Assembly: GCF_016745395.1 (NCBI RefSeq)
Contig: NZ_JAERVJ010000003.1
Location: 257,293-321,292 of the forward strand
Direction: 5' to 3'
Origin: Methylocystis sp. Sn-Cys
GTDB lineage: Bacteria > Pseudomonadota > Alphaproteobacteria > Rhizobiales > Beijerinckiaceae
Length of the DNA stretch: 64,000 nt
Of the stretch, positions 8,111 through 15,613 are shown piece after piece (within the stretch, counting starts at the first letter, position 1; every line of letters starts with the position of its first letter). Under the pieces are notes generated by a model. It did not search any database. It was not told the DNA's origin and saw only the letters and a program-made list of their open reading frames with translations. Position numbers and translations under genes: made by a program.

Positions 8111-8414
8111 GGTACGGAGGTTTAAGGCCGCTCTGGTGGAAGCGACGGTCGAAGGAGAGGAAGCCTTAGAAGGGCTTACTCTCCCGCCTCGATTTTTTGA
8201 GGTGCCGATTTCAGTGCGAGCGCGATTGCGCCATCCCCGTGGCAGTAGCCTCTGATTCGCGGATCGCGTTAACCACAAGGTTTTGGGGCTCTCTTTTCAT
8301 GGCTCCGATATCAATCTCCGATACCCATCAGCACCTCCTCCAGTCTCACTATTACAACCGCCTTTAGCCGTCAAAGTTCCGCAGAAATGCAGCACTTTTC
8401 GTACCACACTAGGG
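8111..8414. other. intergenic stretch without a supported gene
   Basis: Between the transposase relic and the AT-rich gene. Short open frames on both strands have no ribosome site and resemble nothing I know. Base composition changes here from GC-rich to AT-rich at about 8280, which may mark one end of an acquired segment. Confidence 0.5.
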
Positions 8415-9704
8415 CTAGACCATGTATTTTTTGTAAACCATCACATCCTCTGCCACAGTTCGAGCCAGTTCCGACCAAGGTCTCAGTCGCAGCATATTGT
8501 GATGGGTCGGCGTGATGCAAAGAGCTGTCGCCTGGTCTTTCCCGTGCGACAATGCATTACGGACATTGCGTAGCGCTTGCGCTACGGTATCTATGCCGTT
8601 CGTTTCAAAATCACTCCGCTTCCAACCATTGTTAACCAGACGTGGGCTAGTAAATCCGCCGTCGAAAACGCAATCTGACGAGAATACATCTTTGTTATTT
8701 TCTATCTCTCCCCATAAACGATCCATGCAAAGGCACTCCTTACAAAGCATTGAAAGTCTCTGGGAGTCCTTAAGGCGATCAGCCCCAATTGTCGATGATA
8801 TCTTATCAACAACGCGGTCCAAATTACCAAATGCGTCCGGGGAAGCTAATGCTTTTCTGATAGACGACCTGAGTCTTTCCTCCATATAGAAAAACGATGA
8901 ATACTCCAAAATTCTATATGCGTTGAGGAATTTAGTGAACGAATTTCCGGATATGCAACCATGCCAAAATTGCAATAAAATATCATCCATTTTGCGCCCG
9001 GAAATAACACTAGGAAATGACTCTGTTGGCTCGCGTCTTTTGAAGCTGCTTGCAATCGAGTCTGTCGCTTTTGGGGGATGTATTAATATGAATGGAGAAC
9101 TCCTATCGAAATATAACATATAAAAGTTAAGATGCATTGCCATTTGAACAACATAGTCCTCGTCCCATTCAATATCATTTATCCAAAATGAAATTGGCTC
9201 ACCAAGCGGCGTCGAGGTCGCAATCTGCATGTCTTTTCGCGTTCTTGAATATGTATTGAATGACTGAAGGTTTCTGTGCTGCGTCGTAGATTCGCCAAAT
9301 GGTCGCGAGGCTCCAGCAATCTCAAGAAGGCTATTGCTTGATGTTTTAAACTCACAAACGTATTCCTTATCTCCAAAATTGAATTTGAATGACCGTGACG
9401 CGGATTGAGCTACCTGTGACTTGAGAGGATAGGCGGTATATATCAATTCAAGCCTTTTATCTTCAATATGATATAAGGCGCTAAAGCGTTGAGGAAGTAT
9501 GATGCGATTTAAGATGCCAACAATATCGTCTGATTCGTCTTTCAGCAAAATTATAACGCTTTCATCGCTCCACGGATTCTCTATAATCACATGTTCTTGT
9601 GTTGCCAGCTTCGCTGTGGAAACTTTGGAATCCGCGTGCCTATCAAGAAAAGGCTTTAGCTTCGACTTCAGATTATCTTCATTGTTACTAAATTCGGTTG
9701 TCAT
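8415..9704 (-). CDS. AT-rich gene of unknown function with a C-terminal HEPN-like motif
   Basis: A 429-residue soluble protein I cannot assign to a named family. Its codon use is visibly AT-richer than everything around it, a sign of recent transfer. Residues ~1-200 are mixed alpha/beta with no recognisable motif; residues ~230-429 are mostly helical. Near the end is RNVRNALSHGK: Arg382-Asn383...His387 fits the R-N-x3-H (RX4H) active-site pattern of HEPN ribonucleases, as in ApeA/abortive-infection-type C-terminal domains. It stands alone beside a transposase relic, which suits a mobile defence gene. The HEPN call rests on one short motif and helical context; defence is inference. Confidence 0.6.
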   Translation of the reverse strand: MTTEFSNNEDNLKSKLKPFLDRHADSKVSTAKLATQEHVIIENPWSDESVIILLKDESDDIVGILNRIILPQRFSALYHIEDKRLELIYTAYPLKSQVAQSASRSFKFNFGDKEYVCEFKTSSNSLLEIAGASRPFGESTTQHRNLQSFNTYSRTRKDMQIATSTPLGEPISFWINDIEWDEDYVVQMAMHLNFYMLYFDRSSPFILIHPPKATDSIASSFKRREPTESFPSVISGRKMDDILLQFWHGCISGNSFTKFLNAYRILEYSSFFYMEERLRSSIRKALASPDAFGNLDRVVDKISSTIGADRLKDSQRLSMLCKECLCMDRLWGEIENNKDVFSSDCVFDGGFTSPRLVNNGWKRSDFETNGIDTVAQALRNVRNALSHGKDQATALCITPTHHNMLRLRPWSELARTVAEDVMVYKKYMV

Positions 9705-9780
9705 GTGAGCGCCCGGAACTATAACATCAAAAAACTATCACAACTAGGAATTAAGGCAACATCGTGACGCAAGTGGATAA

Positions 9781-10152
9781 TTAGGAAAGTAATCCTTCAG
9801 TCGATCGCCCCATGCCCGCAAGCCGGGCGCTCTCCGCGCGATGCGCCACGAGCAAAGCGATATGGCGGTTGAGATCATAGGTCCAATGGCCGCGCCAGGC
9901 GCGCTCTTTTCGTAACGCCTGCTCGATTTCACGGAGCACGGCGCGCGCCGCAGCGGGCGTTTCGCTGAGGATGGTTTCGCGCGAAAGGCGGTGAAAACGC
10001 GAGAGCGCGTCGAGCCGGTCGTAACCGGCGAGGCTGGCGCCGAGCGCGGCCTCGACGGCTGGGCGGGCATGGGCTTTCAGGCGTCTGACGGCGGCGGATT
10101 GGGCGACCGGCTTGGCGTCTGACTTGGCGGGGGCTGGATGGGCGATGGGCAT
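9781..10152 (-). CDS. small hypothetical protein divergent from a DnaA-C-like regulator
   Basis: A 123-residue, Ala/Arg-rich, helical protein I do not recognise. The open frame reaches 10326, but the ATG at 10152 is preceded by a strong AAAGGAGGAG, so translation surely starts there and the upstream extension is rejected. Readable features are a basic N-terminus (VRRLKAHARPAVEAAL), a central block GYDRLDALSRFHRLSRETIL and a C-terminal RGHWTYDLNRHIALLVAHR. No signal peptide or membrane segment. It shares a 118-nt divergent promoter region with the DnaA-C-like/DUF6456 pair, a hint of linked regulation. Confidence 0.75.
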   Translation of the reverse strand: MPIAHPAPAKSDAKPVAQSAAVRRLKAHARPAVEAALGASLAGYDRLDALSRFHRLSRETILSETPAAARAVLREIEQALRKERAWRGHWTYDLNRHIALLVAHRAESARLAGMGRSTEGLLS

Positions 10153-10270
10153 GGCTTGCTCCTCCTTTGCGGTGAGCATGACCGGCGGCGCGCCCCTGGG
10201 GATAGATTTTTTTCCTTGAATAGGATTTTTTTCAGAACTAGCCTGATCGGCGTTGATCAGGAGGTCTCTC

Positions 10271-10639
10271 ATGCCCAGCGCCTTTTCCAAACGAAAGCTG
10301 TTTCCCCCCATCCCCGGCTTGAGCATTGCGGCCGCCGCGGCGGCGTCGGGCGTCCCTGCCGCTTCCTTGGCGGCGCCGGATCGCGGCCGGGCGAGGATTG
10401 CCCGGGCGCGCCAATATGCGGTCTATCTGCACCATGTGGCTTTGGGCGCGAGCCTTTCCGCTTGCGCGCGGCAATTCCGGCGCGATCGCGCCACCATGCG
10501 GCACGCCTGCGCGGTGATCGAAAATCTCAGAGACGCGCCGCGCTTCGACGTCGCGGCGGCGCGAATGGAGCGCGCGGTCGCGGCGCAGCGCGACATGGTT
10601 CTGGCGTTGCTCGCGGACTGTGAAGGAGCGCCGCAATGA
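10271..10639 (+). CDS. helix-turn-helix protein with DnaA C-terminal-like domain
   Basis: A 122-residue protein. Residues ~45-105 (RARQYAVYLHHVALGASLSA, then CARQFRRDRATMRHACAVIE) resemble the C-terminal DNA-binding domain of DnaA, with the basic loop and HTH, and lack any AAA+ part. It starts at ATG 10271, directly after AGGAGGT; an upstream ATG at 10253 has no ribosome site. Its stop overlaps the start of the DUF6456 gene (ATGA), so the two are translationally coupled. Probably a small transcriptional regulator that reads a DnaA-box-like site, by homology of the fold only. No signal for phage or plasmid origin is seen. Confidence 0.75.
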   Translation: MPSAFSKRKLFPPIPGLSIAAAAAASGVPAASLAAPDRGRARIARARQYAVYLHHVALGASLSACARQFRRDRATMRHACAVIENLRDAPRFDVAAARMERAVAAQRDMVLALLADCEGAPQ

Positions 10640-11478
10640 GCAAGAGCGACCACAAAAATGAGGCGTCGACGCGAATGCTGCGGCGTTTCCTGCAGGCGCT
10701 GGACGAACCCCAAGCCCATGCGGCGCCGAGCGGCCTCGACGATGGCGCGCTTGTCGTGGCGGCGCCTCGGAATGGGATCACCGTCGTGCGCGCGCGCCTG
10801 CCGGAGACGACGGGCAAGGCCGCCTTGGCCGAAGGGCTCGTTGTCGACAGCGGGGCAGGGCGGCTGCGCCTCAACGACTCTGGCCGCGCCTATTTGCGCC
10901 GGCTGGCCGTGGCCGAGCCGGCGCTCGATCCGTTCCGCGCTCAGCATGGGGAAATCGAGAAACGTCCGGGGCCGCAAGGCGGAAGGCCGACGCTCGTCAA
11001 CGAGGCCGAAAGCCCGCTCGCCTGGCTCGCAAAACGCAAGGGCGCAAATGGCAAGCCTTTTCTGGATCGCGCGCAAGTGGACGCCGGCGAACGCTTCCGG
11101 CGCGACATCGAGCAGGCGCAAATCCTCCAGCGCGTCACCGCCAATTGGGAGGTTTCTGGCGCCGGCGCGCGGCGCGGCGCCGACGCCGGCGTCGTGGTGA
11201 CGGAGATCGCCATGGACGCCCGCAGTCGTCTCGCGCGCGCCTATGACGCCGTCGGCCCGGAGCTTGCCGGCCTTCTCACCGACGTCTGCGGCTATCTCAA
11301 GGGGCTCGAAACCGTCGAAAGCGAACGCGGCTGGCCGGCCCGCTCCGGCAAGGTCGTCTTGAAAATCGCGCTCGACCGTCTAGCCCAGCATTACGGCATC
11401 GCCAGCGCGGCCATCGGGCCGGCGCGGGCGAGAGGGACGTTGCATTGGGGGGCGGAGGATTACCGGCCGACAATGTGA
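10636..11478 (+). CDS. DUF6456 domain-containing protein
   Basis: A 280-residue protein of an alphaproteobacterial family. The C-terminal half (AQVDAGERFRRDIEQAQILQ... to LKIALDRLAQHYG) is the conserved DUF6456 region: a helical domain with ARSRLARAYDAVGPELAGLL and VCGYLKGLETVESERGWPAR. The N-terminal part looks like a winged-helix-type module (VVDSGAGRLRLNDSGRAYLRRL), suggesting DNA binding. ATG 10636 overlaps the stop of the preceding HTH gene, so the two probably act together. A possible transcription factor; no target is evident. It converges with a membrane protein gene across a repeat element. Confidence 0.8.
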   Translation: MSKSDHKNEASTRMLRRFLQALDEPQAHAAPSGLDDGALVVAAPRNGITVVRARLPETTGKAALAEGLVVDSGAGRLRLNDSGRAYLRRLAVAEPALDPFRAQHGEIEKRPGPQGGRPTLVNEAESPLAWLAKRKGANGKPFLDRAQVDAGERFRRDIEQAQILQRVTANWEVSGAGARRGADAGVVVTEIAMDARSRLARAYDAVGPELAGLLTDVCGYLKGLETVESERGWPARSGKVVLKIALDRLAQHYGIASAAIGPARARGTLHWGAEDYRPTM

Positions 11479-11515
11479 GGCCTATGGCCTTCCGATGCTT
11501 CGCGCCGGCGGGCCC

Positions 11516-11598
11516 CGTCATTGCGAGGAGCGTAAGCGACGAAGCAATCCAGGGCAGCTACGGCGGCTCTCGGATTGCTTCGCTTCGCTCGCAACGAA
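11516..11598. repeat. intergenic palindromic repeat, family B copy 1
   Basis: Begins CGTCATTGCGAG, contains GAAGCAATCCAGGG and the complementary CGGATTGCTTCGC, and ends in a degraded copy of the start. Related to the better preserved copy at 19863-19946. It lies between convergent genes and could fold into a long hairpin acting as a two-way terminator. Confidence 0.8.
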
Positions 11599-11606
11599 GG
11601 AGCACG

Positions 11607-12131
11607 TCAGCGTCCCCGCGCCAAATGCGGGTCGCAGGCGGCTTGCGGGCCTGTGCGCGCGGTAGGCGGCGCGAGCTGGGCGCTCAAGTTGGGGCGCAGC
11701 GGACGATGCACGTAGGGAAAAGCCACCCCTAGGACCAAGCCCCAGAGCAACTCGCCCAGCAGAAGCCCAACCGCTGGATAGCCGGTCAATAAGGGCTGCG
11801 TCGGGAGCCATTGCAGGAGCGGGATCGGCCCGAGCATCCACAACACGAACCCGAAAGCCATGCCGAAAAGCCAGCCGCCCCGCGGGTCGTTGGCGGCCCG
11901 CTGAAACAGCCAGCCATACAGCACGCCGCCAAGCAGCATCAGGCCGATATAGGCCAGGGCTGGGATGATGATGGAAGCATGCGTCGCCTGAGCGAGGGCG
12001 CCCAGCGATCCAAAGGCTTGCAGCAACCCTAAGGCTGGAAGGTCGGCGACAATGCTCGCCGCCATGCCGGCCAGCAGCGGCCGCTGCGTCGGGCCTGCGT
12101 CCAGCCCATGGGCGCGCAGGATCTCAAGCAT
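11607..12131 (-). CDS. integral membrane protein, relative of the membrane domain of the GH1-like neighbour
   Basis: A 174-residue protein with four predicted membrane segments (about residues 20-42, 55-78, 85-108 and 112-140). The pattern GGVLYGWLFQRA...FGFVLWMLGPIPLLQWLP...LLLGELLWGLVLGVAF parallels the N-terminal membrane domain of the gene upstream (GVFYAYFFW...FAFVPMPLALFIMHP...AAGHLIWGAVLGLVY), so the two look paralogous. Its start overlaps the end of that gene by 8 nt, indicating translational coupling and a shared complex or function. No catalytic motif. Function unknown. Confidence 0.75.
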   Translation of the reverse strand: MLEILRAHGLDAGPTQRPLLAGMAASIVADLPALGLLQAFGSLGALAQATHASIIIPALAYIGLMLLGGVLYGWLFQRAANDPRGGWLFGMAFGFVLWMLGPIPLLQWLPTQPLLTGYPAVGLLLGELLWGLVLGVAFPYVHRPLRPNLSAQLAPPTARTGPQAACDPHLARGR

Positions 12132-13926
12132 GACGTCTTCTCTTCTCGATCGTCATCTGTTGCTGGGCGTCAGTCAGCACGGCTTCGATGGTCGGCGCCT
12201 GGCGAAGATCCGGCTCGAAGAGTTGCGCCAAATATTTGTAGGTCAGGCCGACGAGACGCGGATCGCGATTGAGATCGAAGAGCCCGACCGGGTTGACGTT
12301 GCCCAGCGGCGCCCGCAGCGCGATGTCCCAATCGACCTGGTCGGTGAGCGAATACCAGGTAAAGCCGACGATCGGCACGCCCGCCTGGCGCATGAGCTGC
12401 ACATTATGCCACTGCCGCCACAGCCAACGCGGCGCGTCGCGCGCATCCAGGCGGTTTGTCTCAGTGTGCATCATGGGCCGTTGGTAGCGCTCGTAATATT
12501 GACGGGCGATGACGTACCAACCAAACAACTCTCCGAGCGCCTGCGCGTCGCCATTGGCGTTGATAAGCTTTTCGTTCCATTCGTAATAATCGACGCCGAG
12601 GATGGCGCGCGCGCCGACGTCTTGTTGCATGAACCATGCATATTCTTCGGGCGGCATGCCATTTTCGATCAAATAGCCGCGCATATCGTCGCGCACGCCG
12701 CGCGCATAGAGCAAATCGAGCGCGATGAAGCGGCGCTGGTTTTCGAAATCGGCGATGCGGCGGACCTTCGGATCGGGGCAGCAAGGCTGATAAAACTCGC
12801 CGCTCTCGCTGTTGACGAACACAGCATCTGGCCGCGCGGTCGAGATGGCTTGCATCATCAGCACGCTGGCTTTGGCGAGATGTCGCGTCGCGGTGACGAA
12901 GGCGCGCTCGTCGCGGCGTTGCTCGTTCCACACGCCTTCCAGCGCGCTGAGCTTGGCGCACACATACATCTCGTTGACAGGCGTGTAGAAGCGCACCCAA
13001 TCGTAGCGATGGACGAAGGCGCGCGCATAGTCGGCGAGCGCATAAGGCGCCTCGGGATTTTGGAAATTCTCGAGCCAGTCAGGCAAGCCGAAGTGGCAGA
13101 GGTCCATAATCGGCGTAATGCCGAGCCGCTGCATTTCGTCAGCGACGTCGTCGAGAAAAGCCCAGTCGTATTGGCCCCTGCGCGGGTTGATGAGATGCAG
13201 CGGCGGCCCGTAACGCAAGTAGCGCAGCCCCAAGTCGCGCACCAGCGCGAGGTCCGTGCGCCAATGACGATAATGGCCGCAAGCGGCCATCTCATCGATA
13301 CGCCAACGCCCGCCTTGAAGAGTTGGGTAACTGCATTCGACGCCGGTGGCGAACATGAACCTGTCTTCGGCGGGCGGGCGCGCCGCGGCGATGGGACGCG
13401 CAGGTCTCCGCCCTTCGAAGATGAAGCGGGGCAGCCGCTCGGCGGCATTGCCGACGGGTCTGACATAGACGAGGCCGAGAACCGCGCCCCAGATAAGATG
13501 CCCGGCGGCGATCGACGCCGGCTCGCGCCATCCACCCGAAAGGCCGAACAGGCCCGAGTACGGCAGCTCGCCGCTTCCAACGAGCGGGTGCATGAGTTCG
13601 AACTGCGGATGCATGATGAAGAGCGCCAGAGGCATGGGCACAAAGGCGAACAGCAAGCCTTGGAGCATCGGCGGCAAAGGCAGGACCGACCAGAAAAAAT
13701 AGGCGTAAAAAACGCCCCAGATCGCGCCCACCAGCAAATGCAGCGACATGCCGACCGCCCACCACGCCCATGCGCTGGCGTGAGGGAGCGCCAGCGTGCC
13801 CAGCGTGCCCACAATGTCGAAGTAGGGGACGCCGGCGAGGATGAGCGGGCGCGCGACGGCCTCCCAAGCGACGGCGCCAGCCATGCCCGCGAGGACCGCC
13901 TTGCGATAAGCGACGTAACGGATCAT
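12124..13926 (-). CDS. membrane-anchored glycoside hydrolase family 1-like protein
   Basis: A 600-residue two-part protein. Residues 1-~165 form four membrane segments of an unnamed domain; residues ~200-590 form a TIM-barrel related to family 1 glycosidases. Candidate catalytic residues are the Glu of TPVNEMY (acid/base, family TxNEP) and the Glu of MHTETNRLD (nucleophile, family TENG). The sugar-binding sequence around the first barrel strand is much altered (YRHWRTDLALVRDLGLRYLR). The start ATG 13926 has GGGAGCGCGGAGC before it; the longer open frame to 14073 is not supported. Coupled to the small membrane paralogue downstream. Likely acts on a membrane or envelope glycoside; the substrate is unknown. 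Confidence 0.8.
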   Translation of the reverse strand: MIRYVAYRKAVLAGMAGAVAWEAVARPLILAGVPYFDIVGTLGTLALPHASAWAWWAVGMSLHLLVGAIWGVFYAYFFWSVLPLPPMLQGLLFAFVPMPLALFIMHPQFELMHPLVGSGELPYSGLFGLSGGWREPASIAAGHLIWGAVLGLVYVRPVGNAAERLPRFIFEGRRPARPIAAARPPAEDRFMFATGVECSYPTLQGGRWRIDEMAACGHYRHWRTDLALVRDLGLRYLRYGPPLHLINPRRGQYDWAFLDDVADEMQRLGITPIMDLCHFGLPDWLENFQNPEAPYALADYARAFVHRYDWVRFYTPVNEMYVCAKLSALEGVWNEQRRDERAFVTATRHLAKASVLMMQAISTARPDAVFVNSESGEFYQPCCPDPKVRRIADFENQRRFIALDLLYARGVRDDMRGYLIENGMPPEEYAWFMQQDVGARAILGVDYYEWNEKLINANGDAQALGELFGWYVIARQYYERYQRPMMHTETNRLDARDAPRWLWRQWHNVQLMRQAGVPIVGFTWYSLTDQVDWDIALRAPLGNVNPVGLFDLNRDPRLVGLTYKYLAQLFEPDLRQAPTIEAVLTDAQQQMTIEKRRRHA

Positions 13927-14161
13927 GCTCCGCGCTCCCGGTCTCCCGCCGCATCCATTCCGAGCGGCACGCCGTTTGCTCTTGAATGCAATGGCGGAAA
14001 CCCGGGCCGACGCGGCAAGTTCCTCTGCGCGGCCGGGGCCAGCGCGGCCACAAGAAAAGCCGAGGTTCTTCACATTCCTGAAAGCGAGTTGACGGCAATC
14101 TCACAGCTCGCCAAAAAGACGTTCGGCGGGTTTATGTCAGCGTATTCTCGGGTGATAGGAC

Positions 14162-14845
14162 ATGGGAAACTCCAAAATCGTGATCACGAAGGACGGGATG
14201 TCAGGGCGGCTCGACCGCCGGTCGTTTCTGTCCGGCTCCGCCGCCAGTCTCGGCGCCCTGGGGCTCGCCGGTTGTGTGACCTCCGACGACATGGGCCGCG
14301 CCGAGGCGGCGAAGTTTTACGCGGCTGTCCCGAGCGAGAAATTCCCGATCCCGGCGGTCGATATCAGCAAGATCGATCCGAAATATTTTCGCCGGCTCGT
14401 GCGCTACGACACCAAGGAAGCGCCCGGCACGATCATCATCGATCCCAAGAATTACCACCTTTACCGCGTCGAAGGCGACGGAATGGCTACCCGCTATGGC
14501 GCCAATGTCAGCCGCCCCGGTTTCCTGTGGAGCGGTGAAGTTTATGTCGGGCGCAAGGCGGAATGGCCCACCTGGACGCCGCCCAAGGAGATGATCGCAC
14601 GCCAGCCGGAGGCGCGCCAATACGCCCGCGGCATGCCGGGAGGTCTGGACAATCCGCTCGGCGCCCGCGTGCTCTATCTCTATAAGAACGGCGTCTATAC
14701 GGTTTACACGATCTACAGCACCAGCGACCCCGAGACGATCGGCAACGGCATAACGAGCGGCTGCACCGGCCTGCTCAGCCAGGACATGATCGACCTCTAT
14801 TCCCGGACGCCGGTCAAGACGAAGGTCGTCATGCTGCCGGCATAG
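14162..14845 (+). CDS. L,D-transpeptidase (YkuD)-family lipoprotein with altered catalytic motif
   Basis: A 227-residue protein with a Tat-like signal (DRRSFLSGS) ending in a lipobox LAGC (Cys38). The YkuD domain spans ~85-227: GTIIIDPKNYHLYRVEGDG, then RYGANVSRPGF..SGEVYVGRK, and the end SGCTGLLSQDMIDLY with the nucleophile candidate Cys201. The family motif is H-x(14-17)-[ST]-H/G-G-C-[hydrophobic]-R; here the expected histidine is Tyr185 (YTIYSTSDP) and the arginine after the cysteine is missing. It could still crosslink peptidoglycan or attach proteins to it, or be a non-catalytic variant. Divergent from the GH1-like gene. Confidence 0.85.
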   Translation: MGNSKIVITKDGMSGRLDRRSFLSGSAASLGALGLAGCVTSDDMGRAEAAKFYAAVPSEKFPIPAVDISKIDPKYFRRLVRYDTKEAPGTIIIDPKNYHLYRVEGDGMATRYGANVSRPGFLWSGEVYVGRKAEWPTWTPPKEMIARQPEARQYARGMPGGLDNPLGARVLYLYKNGVYTVYTIYSTSDPETIGNGITSGCTGLLSQDMIDLYSRTPVKTKVVMLPA

Positions 14846-14894
14846 CGGGCGGCGTCGACCACTCCGTCTCGCATGAACGGCTCGCCTCGGGGGA

Positions 14895-15004
14895 TGTCAT
14901 TCCCGGCGGGCTGAAAGCCCGACCGGGAATCCAGAGCCACAAGAGCGCTGGTTTGGCTCTGGATTCCCGATCGCTCGCACAAGCGAGCGTCGGGAATGAC
15001 AGTG
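14895..15004. repeat. intergenic palindromic repeat, family A copy 1
   Basis: Starts TGTCATTCCCGGCGGGCTGA and ends GCGTCGGGAATGACAGTGA. Nested inverted repeats: CGGCGGGC/GCCCGACCG, AATCCAGAGCC/GGCTCTGGATT and GATCGCTCGC/GCGAGCGTC, so the whole folds into a long imperfect hairpin. Same family as 16508-16613, 37044-37153 and 62609-62718. Lies between two convergent genes. Confidence 0.9.
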
Positions 15005-15018
15005 ACTGCGCCATCGCG

Positions 15019-15612
15019 TCACGATGGCTTGGCGAAGTTCGGAATCTTGAAAAAGAGCTTCCCCTGCCGCCACATGGTGAACGCCACGCCGCCGGCCAGG
15101 ACGATGAAAATTCCGAAGCCGATGTAGAGATAGAATTCCTCGTCGGTCACGAGCCCCACCGAGAAGGGATGGCGGCCTTCGTAGCTCTTGGCGCCGTCGT
15201 CGCTCGTGAGCTTCACATAGAGTTGGTAATTGCCGGCCTGTTTGAAATTCTGGTCGAAATTCATCATGCCGTTGCGGAACTTCTGGATCGGCTGGCGGCT
15301 GACGGCGTCGGCCTCAGGGTCCGGCTGGCTGTCGGGCGCCTTGGCGCGCAGCACGCGGACGTCCCAGTTCATGTCGCGCAGCTCATTGTCGCTGGCGTCG
15401 AGCACGATGACGGAGGCGCCGGTGTCGGGCAAAGCGTCGCATTCGCGGTCGATGTTTTTCTTTGGCTGCATGGCCACGAATTTCATCGACTTCGGCCCGA
15501 TCGCGATGGGGCAGTCGGGATCGTAATAATGCCAGCCGGCGGCAAGCGCATGCGATGAGACGCCCGCGGACGCCAGAATGGCGAGCGCCGCGCCAAGAAA
15601 CAGTTTCTTCAC
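15019..15612 (-). CDS. exported protein with C-terminal membrane anchor, unknown function
   Basis: About 197 residues. A signal peptide (KKLFLGAALAILASAGVSSH) is followed by a periplasmic domain with cysteines in DPDCPIAIG and DRECDAL, a central stretch rich in Asp/Asn, a beta-sandwich-like end (AGNYQLYVKLTSDDG) and one C-terminal membrane helix (FYLYIGFGIFIVLAGGVAF) with a basic tail. The GTG at 15612 begins 1 nt after the cysE2 stop, so it is translationally coupled to it; an ATG further upstream would overlap cysE2. The fold resembles FixH/YtkA-like beta domains only vaguely. I do not assign a function. Confidence 0.7.
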   Translation of the reverse strand: MKKLFLGAALAILASAGVSSHALAAGWHYYDPDCPIAIGPKSMKFVAMQPKKNIDRECDALPDTGASVIVLDASDNELRDMNWDVRVLRAKAPDSQPDPEADAVSRQPIQKFRNGMMNFDQNFKQAGNYQLYVKLTSDDGAKSYEGRHPFSVGLVTDEEFYLYIGFGIFIVLAGGVAFTMWRQGKLFFKIPNFAKPS

Positions 15613-15613
15613 C

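Noticed and set aside
7844-8278. 144-codon minus-strand open frame
   Set aside because: It crosses the transposase relic in antisense; no ribosome site or family resemblance.
10153-10326. N-terminal extension of the 9781-10152 protein
   Set aside because: The ATG at 10152 has a strong AAAGGAGGAG, and the extension would cover the divergent promoter and the start of the HTH gene.
12052-14538. Long 828-codon forward open frame
   Set aside because: It runs antisense to the GH1-like gene and into the L,D-transpeptidase region. The encoded sequence is low-complexity and matches no family, while the minus strand encodes a clear TIM-barrel protein.
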